Source: JAFLBI01 sp964616465 (lineage in GTDB: Bacteria; Bacteroidota; Bacteroidia; Chitinophagales; Chitinophagaceae). From it: 64,000 bases of DNA. Every line of letters starts with the position of its first letter. The first letter of the stretch is position 1. A model generated the notes under the pieces. It saw only the letters and a program-made list of their open reading frames with translations. It was not told the origin of the DNA and did not search any database. This document shows positions 1 to 9,178 of the stretch, piece by piece. Made by a program: the position numbers and the translations under genes. Where the stretch lies: NCBI GenBank assembly GCA_964616465.1, contig CAZTTO010000016.1, positions 6,016 through 70,015 on the forward strand, in the 5' to 3' direction.

Positions 1-2
1 AA

Positions 3-74
3 GGCTCTTTTCATACTGGAAGTATTATACCATTTAACGGTGGATGGCCTGTTGCACAAAATAGACCTTTCTAA
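3..74 (+). CDS. possible C-terminal tail of an unidentified gene
   Basis: An open frame enters from the left edge and stops at TAA (72-74), giving 23 residues ending GGWPVAQNRPF. It points toward susD and ends just before a bidirectional hairpin, which fits the tail of a convergent gene. A second frame is also open but runs into the hairpin, so it is less likely. The fragment is too short to assign a family. Confidence 0.25.
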   Translation, partial: GSFHTGSIIPFNGGWPVAQNRPF

Positions 75-76
75 AA

Positions 77-110
77 AAAAGAGGCCTCAATTTTTTTGAG
101 GCCTCTTTGT
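77..110. terminator. bidirectional intrinsic terminator after susD
   Basis: The arms AAGAGGCCTCAA and TTGAGGCCTCTT form a perfect stem around a T-rich loop, with A runs on the left and T-rich sequence on the right. It lies 18 bases beyond the susD stop and can also serve the plus-strand tail entering from the left edge. Confidence 0.8.
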
Positions 111-127
111 AAAGAGAGTTTAGAATA

Positions 128-1606
128 TTACATAGGGTTCTGAACTACAACACCATTTGTATTATTTATCTCAGCTTGTGGAATCAAAAACTGCCATTGA
201 ATATCTCCAGCAGGAACTTGGAACACACCAGCTAATGAAGCATTATGATTAGAGTTTCTACGATCAAGTGGTAGATTTAATCGCTTTAAATCATAAAAAC
301 GGAAGCCCTCACCCCATAATTCAATTCTTCTTTGAGTAAGAATTTCATTAATTAAGGCTGTACCACTATTGGTTGAAAGCTGATAGTTAGGATCACGCTG
401 ACGAGCAAGAGTAAACAATGCTTGACGAGCTTGTGCTTCTTGTCCACTTATACGCGCACGAGCTTCAGCTTCAATCAAGAACATTTCAGACGCTCTCATT
501 AAAGGAACATCACCTATACTTAATGCAGTATTTGCTACCAAAAACTTCCTATTCATGAATGGAAAACGAGAACCATTAGGATTTAAAGGAATAGGAAAAG
601 CAGTATTAGTACCTGTTGGGTCCCAAAGTGTTCTTCTTATATCAGTTGTTGAAATTTGCTCATACAACAAACGATTGATTGCTTTTGGATTCGTTCTAAT
701 GTTAGTTGAATTAAAATTAGCCGACATATAAGCAAAGAAAGAGAAGAAAAAAGTACCCTGATCTTCTTGCTGACGAATACCCCAAATCCACTCGGGCGTT
801 GTATAGTTGTTAAAGCCACTGGTGTACTGCGTGTTATTCATAAGTGCATATCCTTCCCTCGCTTCAACGGCCATTTGAGCAGCAACTGCCCAATTTTGCT
901 GAGTTAAAGCTACACGTGCTTTAAATCCTTTCGCAACGTGAATATTGATATGCGATTTATCTCTTCTAGCAGTACCTAAGAGTGTAATAGCTTCATCCAA
1001 ATCTTTGTTTATTTGGGTATAGATTTCAGCAACAGAAACTCGAGGAGTAGCACCAACTGTTGGAGCAGTTCTTAATGGTAAGCCCAAACCACTATTTTGT
1101 CCAGTTGCATCAAATCTTTCACCAAACAATTGAATCATCATAAAGTAAGCCCAGCCTCTGTAAGCTAAAGCTTGACCTTTAATGGCGTTCTTATCTGCTT
1201 GTGGTCCAACAGCACCATCAATTTGAGCAATAATTTGGTTAGCATTAGAAATAAAAGAGAAGAAATACAAATAGTTATAAAAGCAAATATTGCTTGTTAC
1301 AATTCTGTGATTTATCCAACGATATTCATTAATAAACCAACCATTTGACTGCCCGGTCATAACTAAATCATCACCTAAGGCATCCATGAATATCATATTT
1401 CCACTAATACCACCTAATGCTTGTGAACCATACATTTGACGGTAAAGAAATCTGTGCATCCCTTCAATTGCTTTCCAAGCATCAGTAGTATTTGTAAAAA
1501 CAACCGATTCTGATACAGCATTTGTTGGACGTGTTTCTAAATAATCTTTGTTACAAGAGGAGAATAAGAATCCTCCAAGCGTAATTAGAAATAGTATTTT
1601 TTTCAT
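128..1606 (-). CDS. SusD/RagB-family outer-membrane lipoprotein
   Basis: 492 residues, the usual size for SusD-like glycan- or peptide-binding lipoproteins, which sit on the outer face of the outer membrane and cap a SusC transporter. The signal peptide has a lipobox ending at Cys18 (LFSSC) followed by NKDYLETRPTN, the typical mature start of the family. Helical repeat segments such as KNAIKGQALAYRGWAYFMMIQLFGE are TPR-like and characteristic. The C-terminal part holds ELWGEGFRFYDLKR, a hallmark of SusD proteins. It lies 12 bases after the susC stop, so the two are co-transcribed. The substrate cannot be told from sequence, and no glycosidase or regulator of a utilisation locus lies in view. 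The partner susC is broken, so this gene may be without a working transporter. Confidence 0.93.
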   Translation of the reverse strand: MKKILFLITLGGFLFSSCNKDYLETRPTNAVSESVVFTNTTDAWKAIEGMHRFLYRQMYGSQALGGISGNMIFMDALGDDLVMTGQSNGWFINEYRWINHRIVTSNICFYNYLYFFSFISNANQIIAQIDGAVGPQADKNAIKGQALAYRGWAYFMMIQLFGERFDATGQNSGLGLPLRTAPTVGATPRVSVAEIYTQINKDLDEAITLLGTARRDKSHINIHVAKGFKARVALTQQNWAVAAQMAVEAREGYALMNNTQYTSGFNNYTTPEWIWGIRQQEDQGTFFFSFFAYMSANFNSTNIRTNPKAINRLLYEQISTTDIRRTLWDPTGTNTAFPIPLNPNGSRFPFMNRKFLVANTALSIGDVPLMRASEMFLIEAEARARISGQEAQARQALFTLARQRDPNYQLSTNSGTALINEILTQRRIELWGEGFRFYDLKRLNLPLDRRNSNHNASLAGVFQVPAGDIQWQFLIPQAEINNTNGVVVQNPM

Positions 1607-1618
1607 AGTGTGTTCCGT

Positions 1619-4600
1619 TTAGAAGTTAAAGCTTAATCCCATAGATACCAATCGTGCTGGAGGATAAGTGTTTGAGTTAGTTCCATCAAAGTTTTGATTA
1701 ACCAACAATCCTCTACGCTTTGCAAATAAGGCCACATTTTCTGCACTTACCCATACTCTTGCATTGCTTGAACCAATTCTGTTCAACAATGATTTAGGTA
1801 ATTCGTAAGATAGGTTTACGTTATTTAATTGCAAGTGTGTAGCACTAATTAAGAATCGGCTTGAAGTACCCGCAAAGTTAGTACCCTGGTCATTTTGCAT
1901 ACGAGGAACATTGGTTACATCGCCTGGCTTCTGCCAACGACGTAGAATATCTCTGTGCAATCCACCACCATATTGGCTACCTGGGCCCATTAGACCAGCA
2001 TATCCATTGTCATAAGCCCATCCGCCAATTTGATAAGTGAACATGATAGTTAATGAAAGATTCTTATATCTAAAGGTATTACCTATACTACCATACACAT
2101 CTGGGATAGAAGATTTATCAAGATAAACCTGTCTTGCATTTGAAAATAAAGTAGTAACTGTATCTGCTCCGCCACCTGATTTAGGAATAATTCTTGAGTT
2201 AGCTGGGTTGAATGCAATTACGTTTCTATACAATGCAGCACCATCATTCGGATCAACACCATAAAAATCACGCATGAAATAATCATAGCGAGATCTTCCT
2301 TCTTTCAACTGTTGAGTTCCGCTGATAATTTCTGGAACTGTAGGTGGCATTTTAGTAATCTGGTTAGTGAAATGAGTAGCATTCAAAGTTGCACTCCATG
2401 AGAAATCACGCTTGCGAATAATTTCACCAGTAACTTGTAATTCAATACCACGGTTGTACATACTACCAATGTTTTGTGCAACAGTGAAAACTCCTCCAGT
2501 TGCACCACCATTCGATAGTGGTTGTGGCACGTTAAAAATTAAGTTCTTAGACTCTCTATTGAAATACTCTAAGCTACCATTAATTCTGTTCTTGAAAAGT
2601 GTGAAATCAACTCCTAAATCAAGCGATAAAGATGATTCCCATGTTAAATTAAAGTTTGGCAATGATGTTTGTAAAATACCACCAGCAGTATTGTTATTGA
2701 ATCCTAAGCCATATAAACCCTGATATGGATAATAACCTATACCGGCTTCAATACCTGTACTTCCATAAGAACCACGAAGCTTTAACTGGTCAACCCAGTT
2801 TGCTTTAAAGAAATTCTCTTTATCTAAGCGCCATGCAGCACCAACGCTCCAGAAATTTGCCCAACGTACATCTTTATGAAAACGAGAGTTTCCATCTCTT
2901 CTCAATGCAGCTGTTAAGAAATATTTACCATCATAATCATAGTTGAACTTCGATAAGTAACTTTCAATAGTATGGTTATCTGTTTGAGATGCTAAAGTTT
3001 GAATCGTTGCAAAGTTTGGAAATTCAGTATTCCCATCATTAAACAACTGATCTACTCTAAATCCGTAGAAATAGTTATACTGGAACCAATAATTTTCATG
3101 ACCAACCAATGCACCTACATTATGCTTTTTAAATTTCTGATTGTAGCTCAACAATTGGTTGAAAGTATAAGATTGATTACGTGTAATTTCACGACTAGCT
3201 CTTCCTGATGGAGCGCCATCACCAATGAATCGGTTTTGGAAGCCTTCTTCTTGATAATCTTGCACATCATATACAATGTTAGTCGTAAACTTGAAGTTTT
3301 CATTGAAAATTACATCAGCATAACCACGACCACTTAAAATATTTCTTCTCCAACGTGCAATATTTAATTTGTTTTCATAGATAGCGTGACGACCTTGGTT
3401 CACTGGACGAAAACCAACCCCAGGAATATTACCATAATCGAATTTATTTCCTAATTGGTCAAATACATATTGTCCAGTAGTTGGATCAATAGCATACACA
3501 GGGAAGATTGGCCCCATTCCTCTCGCAAAAGAGAATGGATTCACAATACCAGATTCAGCAGGGAAATTACTGTTCACAACACTACCAGAAATGTTCATAC
3601 CTGTTTTGAACCATTTTACTGGATTGGTATTTACATTCAAACGACCTGTAAAACGATTCAAATCTGAGCGCTCAACAAATCCTTTTTCATTAGTGTAACC
3701 AAATGAACCAAAGTAATCTGACTTTTCGTTGCCACCACTATAAGTTAAACTATAATCAGCACGAGCACCATTTCTATAAAATGCTTTAAACCAATCTAAG
3801 TCGTCTGCAGAATAACGTAATTGAGTTGCTGCTGGATTTAAAGTTCCATCTGGAAGTACAATCTGATTATTAGCTACGCCAACAAAAGGATTATATCCAC
3901 CCATCAACTGAGATACATCGTCGAAAGCTAGGTTACCATAAATTTGTCTACCAGCATTTGCTCCAGTTGTATAACGAGGAAACAAACCTGAAGCCAATCT
4001 ATTAGCATCATCCTGTGGAATATTATTTGTAAATCTTAAGACGTTACGGAAAGACTCCCACATTAATGGATAATATTCAAATGCATTTACCTGATCATAT
4101 TCAGGAATTGCCCGTGAAGTAAATCCTTGTGATGCTTTAAACTGAAGATTATTTCTATTTTTCTTACCGCGCTTGGTTGTAATCATAATTACACCATTAC
4201 CACCACGGCTTCCAAATAATGCAGCAGCTGATGCATCTTTCAAAGTTGAAATTGATTCTACATCATCCGGATTAATATTAGCTAGTCCACCTACATATGG
4301 CGCACCATCAACAACAATTAAAGGGGCACTTGATGCATTAATTGAACCAAAACCACGCAAACGAATAGCCGGACTTGAACCAGGCTGACCACTCGCGGTA
4401 GTTGTTTGAATACCAGGAGCAGAACCAACTAATGCATTTGTTACGTTGGTTAAAGGACGATTTTCAATTTCCTTAGCTGTAATTTGAGCTGTTGATCCTG
4501 TGTACTCCCCTTTTTTAACTGTACCCTAAGCAACTACTACCACTTCTTCTAAGTTACCTTGAGCTTCAGCTAGTTGAACTGCAAAAGAAGTAGAACTACC

Positions 4601-4852
4601 AATTACTACTTCCTTCAGATCGAAGCCCACATAAGAGAACACTAAAATTTTAGCAGAAGAGGGAACCTCAATTTTAAAAGATCCATCGTTTCCAGTTGTT
4701 GTACCCACTTTGGAGCCCTTAACTGTAACAGATACTCCCGCTAATGGAGTTTTTGCTTTTTCGTCAAAAACTTGACCTGTGATGGTTCGGTTTTGCGCCC
4801 ACATACTGAACGACAATACCATTCCCATCATCAACAAGATGATTTTTTTCAT
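1619..4852 (-). pseudogene. SusC/RagA TonB-dependent receptor interrupted by in-frame TAG
   Basis: One continuous frame of 1,078 codons (normal SusC length) is broken only by TAG at 4526-4528 (codon 109). Before it come a signal peptide (cleavage near Ala19-Gln20), a carboxypeptidase-regulatory-like domain (about 22-100) and the TonB-box region EEVVVVA. Immediately after it the same frame continues GTVKKGEYTGS, then the plug domain (LRGFGSINASSAPLIVVDGAP) and the full 22-strand barrel ending MGLSFNF. The family usually has Tyr at the stop position (VVAYGT), so a single TAT/TAC to TAG change explains it. The second long frame has no convincing own start; its apparent start is an internal TTG. 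Read literally, the product is a secreted 108-residue fragment with no barrel. Alternatives are sequencing error, recent pseudogenisation or amber readthrough. Confidence 0.88.
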
Positions 4853-5091
4853 TGCATGTTGTTTTGGTTAAATAATAGGTGGGCAATATAGTTAAGGAAT
4901 ACCTAAAAAGCTAGAATTAACAAACCAAAAGTCATATTAATTGTATGGGCGGCTTTAAATCTTTATCAAGAGCGTCTTTTGTGAAAAGTATAATTCAATA
5001 TTCTTAAACAAAAGCTCATTTTCCCTTCTTCGAAACGGCATTCCATTTTTAATCATGATAAATTTTGCAATTTGCATGATTAAATATTTAC

Positions 5092-6528
5092 ATGTCATTA
5101 TTTTTCGAAAACACATATCAAGACCTCCCTCATAATTTATTCTCAAGCATACGACCAACGCCAGTTAAAAACCCTTTCATTCAGATTTTCAATCATAGAC
5201 TTGCTGAGAAAATAAATTTGCCTGAAAATGAAAACTGGGTAAATATTTTATCTGGGAATACATTGCCTGAATTTTGTAAACCTATCGCTCAAGCATATAG
5301 CGGACATCAATTTGGACATTATAATGTATTGGGAGATGGACGTGCAATTTTATTAGGTGAATGGCGAACTCCCGACAATCAATTATTAGATATCCAATTA
5401 AAAGGCTCTGGTCCAACCCCATATTCCAGAAGAGGAGATGGACGCGCAACATTAAGTGCTATGCTTCGAGAATATCTAATCAGCGAAGCCATGCATGGAT
5501 TAGGAATTCCAAGTAGTAGAAGCTTAGCTGTTATAAGAACTGGAGAAGTGGTGTATAGAGAGGAGCTTCACATAGGCGCAATCCTCACCAGAATTGCATC
5601 CAGTCATATTAGGGTTGGAACATTTGAATATGCAGTGCGTCATCTCTCAATTGAAGATTACAATAAGTTTTTAAACTATGTGATAGATAGACATTATCCT
5701 ACTTGTAAAAATCAACCCATTCCAGCGCTTGCATTATTGGAAACTGTTTTACAAAAACAAGCATCACTTATTAGCCAATGGATGTCGGTTGGATTTATTC
5801 ATGGTGTTATGAATACCGACAATATGAGTATTGCTGGCGAAACTATTGATTATGGTCCATGTGCATTTATGAATACATTCCATCCAGCAACAGTATTCAG
5901 TTCAATTGATCATCAAGGTAGGTATGCATATGCTAATCAGCCTGCTGTAGCGCAATGGAATTTAGCAGTTCTAGCTGGTACTTTGCTACCCTTAATTGAT
6001 AGCGATCAAAAACTTGCATTAGAAAAAGCTAAAGCAGTCATAGAAAAATTTCCAGATTTGTATTCATCAACCTGGAAACATATTATGCGTCAAAAACTTG
6101 GTTGGAAAAAAGAGATGCAGCAAGATGAAATTTTAATAAATGAATTACTGGCATGGATGGAAACAGAGAAAGCCGATTATACACGAACGTTTTTAGCAAT
6201 ACAAGAGCCTCAAAATTTTAAAGCATCTTATTTTCAAACCGATTCATGGAAGATTTGGTTAGCGGCTTGGGAAAAAAGATGTAAAGAAGAAGGTATAAGT
6301 ATAGAGGAAGCAAGAAAAAATATGGAGAAACATAACCCTAAATTTATACCTAGAAATCATTTAGTAGAAGAAGCTTTGGAAAAGGCATCTAAACAAAATG
6401 ATATCTCTATGTTTTTAGAACTTCTTCAGGTATTACAAAATCCATTTATAGTAAACGAAAAACACAGTTCATGGATGTTTCCTCCTGAAAAAGAAGACCC
6501 AGGATACGCCACCTACTGTAATACTTAA
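5092..6528 (+). CDS. selO: SelO/YdiU-type protein adenylyltransferase
   Basis: 478 residues, typical for bacterial SelO, a pseudokinase-fold enzyme that transfers AMP from ATP to Ser/Thr/Tyr of target proteins and is linked to redox stress. Diagnostic stretches are YSGHQFGHYNVLGDGRA (about 69-85), the nucleotide loop GSGPTPYSRRGDGRA (105-119), and the metal/catalytic segment HGVMNTDNM (237-245) with DYGP (253-256). The C-terminus ends YATYCNT, keeping the Cys found where some eukaryotic homologues carry selenocysteine. The ATG at 5092 follows an AT-rich spacer. The gene converges on serA with a 4-base tail overlap and no terminator between them. The function is firm by family; the targets are unknown. 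Confidence 0.93.
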   Translation: MSLFFENTYQDLPHNLFSSIRPTPVKNPFIQIFNHRLAEKINLPENENWVNILSGNTLPEFCKPIAQAYSGHQFGHYNVLGDGRAILLGEWRTPDNQLLDIQLKGSGPTPYSRRGDGRATLSAMLREYLISEAMHGLGIPSSRSLAVIRTGEVVYREELHIGAILTRIASSHIRVGTFEYAVRHLSIEDYNKFLNYVIDRHYPTCKNQPIPALALLETVLQKQASLISQWMSVGFIHGVMNTDNMSIAGETIDYGPCAFMNTFHPATVFSSIDHQGRYAYANQPAVAQWNLAVLAGTLLPLIDSDQKLALEKAKAVIEKFPDLYSSTWKHIMRQKLGWKKEMQQDEILINELLAWMETEKADYTRTFLAIQEPQNFKASYFQTDSWKIWLAAWEKRCKEEGISIEEARKNMEKHNPKFIPRNHLVEEALEKASKQNDISMFLELLQVLQNPFIVNEKHSSWMFPPEKEDPGYATYCNT

Positions 6529-7760
6529 TAAAGCATTCTTACTTTAATGGTTTGCTTGATTTCTTTCAATAATTCAAGTGCTTTTTTCGAAAGTTTTTTA
6601 TCAACATCTAATACCACATAACCAATTTCATCATTTGTTTTAAGGTATTGTCCTACTATGTTGATTTTATGCTTAGAAAGCTGTGTATTGATTGCCCCTA
6701 ATACACCTGGAACATTTTTATGAATATGTAAAATTCTATGTGCACCGTCTACTGGTGGCAATCCAATTGCTGGGATACTATGAGAACCATAAGAAATGCC
6801 CCTTTCAAGATATTGAACCAATTTTAGACCAACATCTTCACCAATATTCTCTTGAGCTTCCTCAGTGCTACCACCAATATGTGGTGTTAACAAAACGTTG
6901 GGCAAGTCTTGAATAGGTGTGCTAAAATGGTCTCCATTTTTCTCGGGTTCAACTGGAAATACATCAATGGCAGCACCACTAATATGTTTTTCGAGGATTG
7001 CTTTTTTTAAAGCTTCTAAATCTACAACTTGACCACGTGCGTAATTAATTAGAATAGCACCAGTCTTCATATGTTTAAGACTGTTTTTATTAATCAAATT
7101 TTTTGTTGTTGCATTTTCAGGCACATGTAATGTAACAATATCGGCATGCTGTAACAAATCTTTCAAATTTTTTGCAGCAACTGCATTTCCAAGAGGAAGC
7201 TTATTTTCAATATCATAAAAGCGTACTTTCATACCCAATGCTTCAGACAAAACACTTACCTGCGACCCTATGTTTCCGTAACCTATAATTCCCAGAGTCT
7301 TACCCCTTAATTCATAACTCCCTTTTGCATCTTTCATCCAAATACCATCGTGGGCTGCTTTATTCTTATCGGGTATTCTTCTAATAAGCATAATGGCAGC
7401 TCCAATTACAAGTTCAGCAACACTTCTCGTATTACTATAGGGTGCATTAAAAACAGCTATTCCCGCTTCAGACGCTGCTTTTAAATCAACTTGATTGACA
7501 CCAATACAAAAGCAACCAATTACTTGAAGTTTTGTAGCAGCTTTCAAAACCTTTTCTGTTACCTGAGTTTTAGAACGAATTCCCAGTAAATGAACATCCT
7601 TTATTTCATGGATCAGTTCTTCTTCTGAAAGCGCACCAGAAATTTTTTTAATGTGATGATATCCGTTGGAATGAATTACTTGAATAGCTTTTTCACTGAT
7701 ATTTTCAAGAAGTAGCCATTTGATTTTTTCTTTTGGATAGCTGGTTGTTTGCGTGCTCAT
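6525..7760 (-). CDS. serA: D-3-phosphoglycerate dehydrogenase
   Basis: First step of serine synthesis: oxidises 3-phosphoglycerate to 3-phosphohydroxypyruvate with NAD. The sequence follows the E. coli-type enzyme closely: CFCIGVNQVDL, YSNTRSVAELVIG, the Rossmann motif GIIGYGNIGSQ (about 158-168), FYDIENKLPLGN, the catalytic region DVFPVEPEKNGD and LLTPHIGGSTEEAQENIG. A C-terminal ACT domain (about 340-411, IHKNVPGVLGAINTQ) is the expected site of serine feedback inhibition. I place the start at the ATG at 7758-7760, giving 411 residues, because eight further residues upstream (to 7784) have no counterpart in the family. It overlaps selO tail to tail by 4 bases. Confidence 0.95.
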   Translation of the reverse strand: MSTQTTSYPKEKIKWLLLENISEKAIQVIHSNGYHHIKKISGALSEEELIHEIKDVHLLGIRSKTQVTEKVLKAATKLQVIGCFCIGVNQVDLKAASEAGIAVFNAPYSNTRSVAELVIGAAIMLIRRIPDKNKAAHDGIWMKDAKGSYELRGKTLGIIGYGNIGSQVSVLSEALGMKVRFYDIENKLPLGNAVAAKNLKDLLQHADIVTLHVPENATTKNLINKNSLKHMKTGAILINYARGQVVDLEALKKAILEKHISGAAIDVFPVEPEKNGDHFSTPIQDLPNVLLTPHIGGSTEEAQENIGEDVGLKLVQYLERGISYGSHSIPAIGLPPVDGAHRILHIHKNVPGVLGAINTQLSKHKINIVGQYLKTNDEIGYVVLDVDKKLSKKALELLKEIKQTIKVRMLY

Positions 7761-7813
7761 ATGTTGCGAAAATAATTGTATCAAATGAATTTATGCACAA
7801 TAGGCACTAATTC

Positions 7814-7843
7814 TTTGACGTTAAACACTAGCATTTATATTTG
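7814..7843 (+). promoter_or_regulatory. Bacteroidota-type promoter for the serine hydrolase gene
   Basis: A -33 TTTG (7814-7817) and a -7 TATATTTG (7836-7843) are separated by 18 bases, close to the family consensus TTTG-N19-TAnnTTTG. The start codon lies 17 bases downstream at 7861. Confidence 0.7.
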
Positions 7844-7860
7844 CCTACATCCGTTTCACT

Positions 7861-9075
7861 ATGACACAAAAGTTTCTATATATAACTTTATTTTTTGCCG
7901 CTACCCTATCCTGCTCATCTAGTGGTGAAAAGCTAGAAGTACCTAAAAAGTTTTCAAAAACAGTTGGTTTAAAAGAATCAGAAAAAGAGAAATATAGAAA
8001 ATTGTTGCAGCCTTATTATGACTCTCTAAAAAGGACAGGATTTTCTGGGGGCATAATTGTTGCCAAAAAGGGGGATATAATCCTAGAAGACTATACTGGC
8101 TATTTTGACTGGAAACAAAAGATTCCTATTGAAAGCAATACCCCACTTCATGTTGCTTCGGTTAGTAAAACATTTACAGCAATAGCTATGCTCCACTTTT
8201 GGGAAAATGAAGCTTTTCATCTAGACGATCCTGTACAAAAATATTTCCCGGAATTTCCTTACAAGGACATTACAATTCATTCCTTGTTGAGCCACCGTTC
8301 GGGTTTGCCAAATTATGCAAACCTTATGACCGATTACACTACTACCGTTCGATATGTGAAAAATAAACGAGGCAAAAAGGTCCCCGTAACTACTAGAAAG
8401 AAAGTAGCCCCTTTTGTAGAAGGATATGTTGAAAATAAAGATGTGCTGAGATATTTTGCTGTTAAAAAACCTGGGTTGGTTTTTAGGCCTAACAGCAGAT
8501 TCCAATATTGCAATAGCAATTACGTCCTGCTGGCTTTGTTGCTGGAAAAATTTTCCGGAAAGCCTTATCCTCAACTCATGAAGGATTTAATTTTTGATCC
8601 TTTAGGCATGAAAGACAGCTATATATTCGATAAAAGCCAAGTTCCTAATTATCAGCCTTCTTATTTCGCTAATCTTCGCCCCTACCCAATTGACAAATTT
8701 GATTGTTTGTACGGCGACAAAAACGTGTATACTACAGCTCGCGATTTATTACTTTGGGAGCAAGGCTTAGCTCAACATAAAATAATTAGCCCCGAAACAT
8801 TATCCATGGCTTATGAACCACAGAGTTTTGAAAAACCTGGAATTCATAATTATGGCTTAGGCTGGAGGATGATTCTCTATCCAGAAAAGAAAGTAATATA
8901 CCACAACGGTTGGTGGCATGGTAATAATGCTGTTTTCACTCGTTTAGTGGATGATAATGCCACCATAATTATTACTGGTAATAGGTATAACGAGGCTATA
9001 TATAGATTTGGTAGAAGGATGAACAATGCCTTTTTCTCCGTATCTGACACCACTTTATTGGAAGAAATGCCGTAA
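7861..9075 (+). CDS. beta-lactamase-family serine hydrolase lipoprotein
   Basis: 404 residues with a lipoprotein signal peptide (lipobox Cys18 in ATLSC) and a class C beta-lactamase / penicillin-binding-protein-4-like domain. The catalytic SxxK is Ser100-Val-Ser-Lys103, the YxN motif is Tyr216-Cys-Asn218, and HNGWWHGNN near residue 345 matches the third (HxG) element. The family includes D-Ala-D-Ala peptidases, esterases and beta-lactamases, so the substrate is open; envelope or peptidoglycan-related hydrolysis is only inference. An insertion rich in Lys/Arg (about 163-182, NKRGKKVPVTTRKK) lies between the first two motifs. It is probably anchored in the periplasm or outer membrane and has its own promoter. 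Confidence 0.88.
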   Translation: MTQKFLYITLFFAATLSCSSSGEKLEVPKKFSKTVGLKESEKEKYRKLLQPYYDSLKRTGFSGGIIVAKKGDIILEDYTGYFDWKQKIPIESNTPLHVASVSKTFTAIAMLHFWENEAFHLDDPVQKYFPEFPYKDITIHSLLSHRSGLPNYANLMTDYTTTVRYVKNKRGKKVPVTTRKKVAPFVEGYVENKDVLRYFAVKKPGLVFRPNSRFQYCNSNYVLLALLLEKFSGKPYPQLMKDLIFDPLGMKDSYIFDKSQVPNYQPSYFANLRPYPIDKFDCLYGDKNVYTTARDLLLWEQGLAQHKIISPETLSMAYEPQSFEKPGIHNYGLGWRMILYPEKKVIYHNGWWHGNNAVFTRLVDDNATIIITGNRYNEAIYRFGRRMNNAFFSVSDTTLLEEMP

Positions 9076-9132
9076 TCACATTAAAAAACAACTTAAATTA
9101 TAACTGCAAGATTCATTTTGCTGTTTAACCCC

Positions 9133-9140
9133 TATTTTTG
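9133..9140 (+). promoter_or_regulatory. -7 box upstream of hppA
   Basis: TATTTTTG matches TAnnTTTG, 38 bases before the hppA ATG. No good -33 element is seen at 19-21 bases, so confidence is moderate. Confidence 0.45.
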
Positions 9141-9178
9141 TTTTCCTTAACTAAACCAATCATCAATCCTCTAGACTT

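Noticed and set aside
4526..4528. TAG in susC as a selenocysteine or pyrrolysine codon
   Set aside because: TAG is not a selenocysteine codon, no pyrrolysine genes are in view and the family residue here is normally Tyr; mutation or error is simpler.
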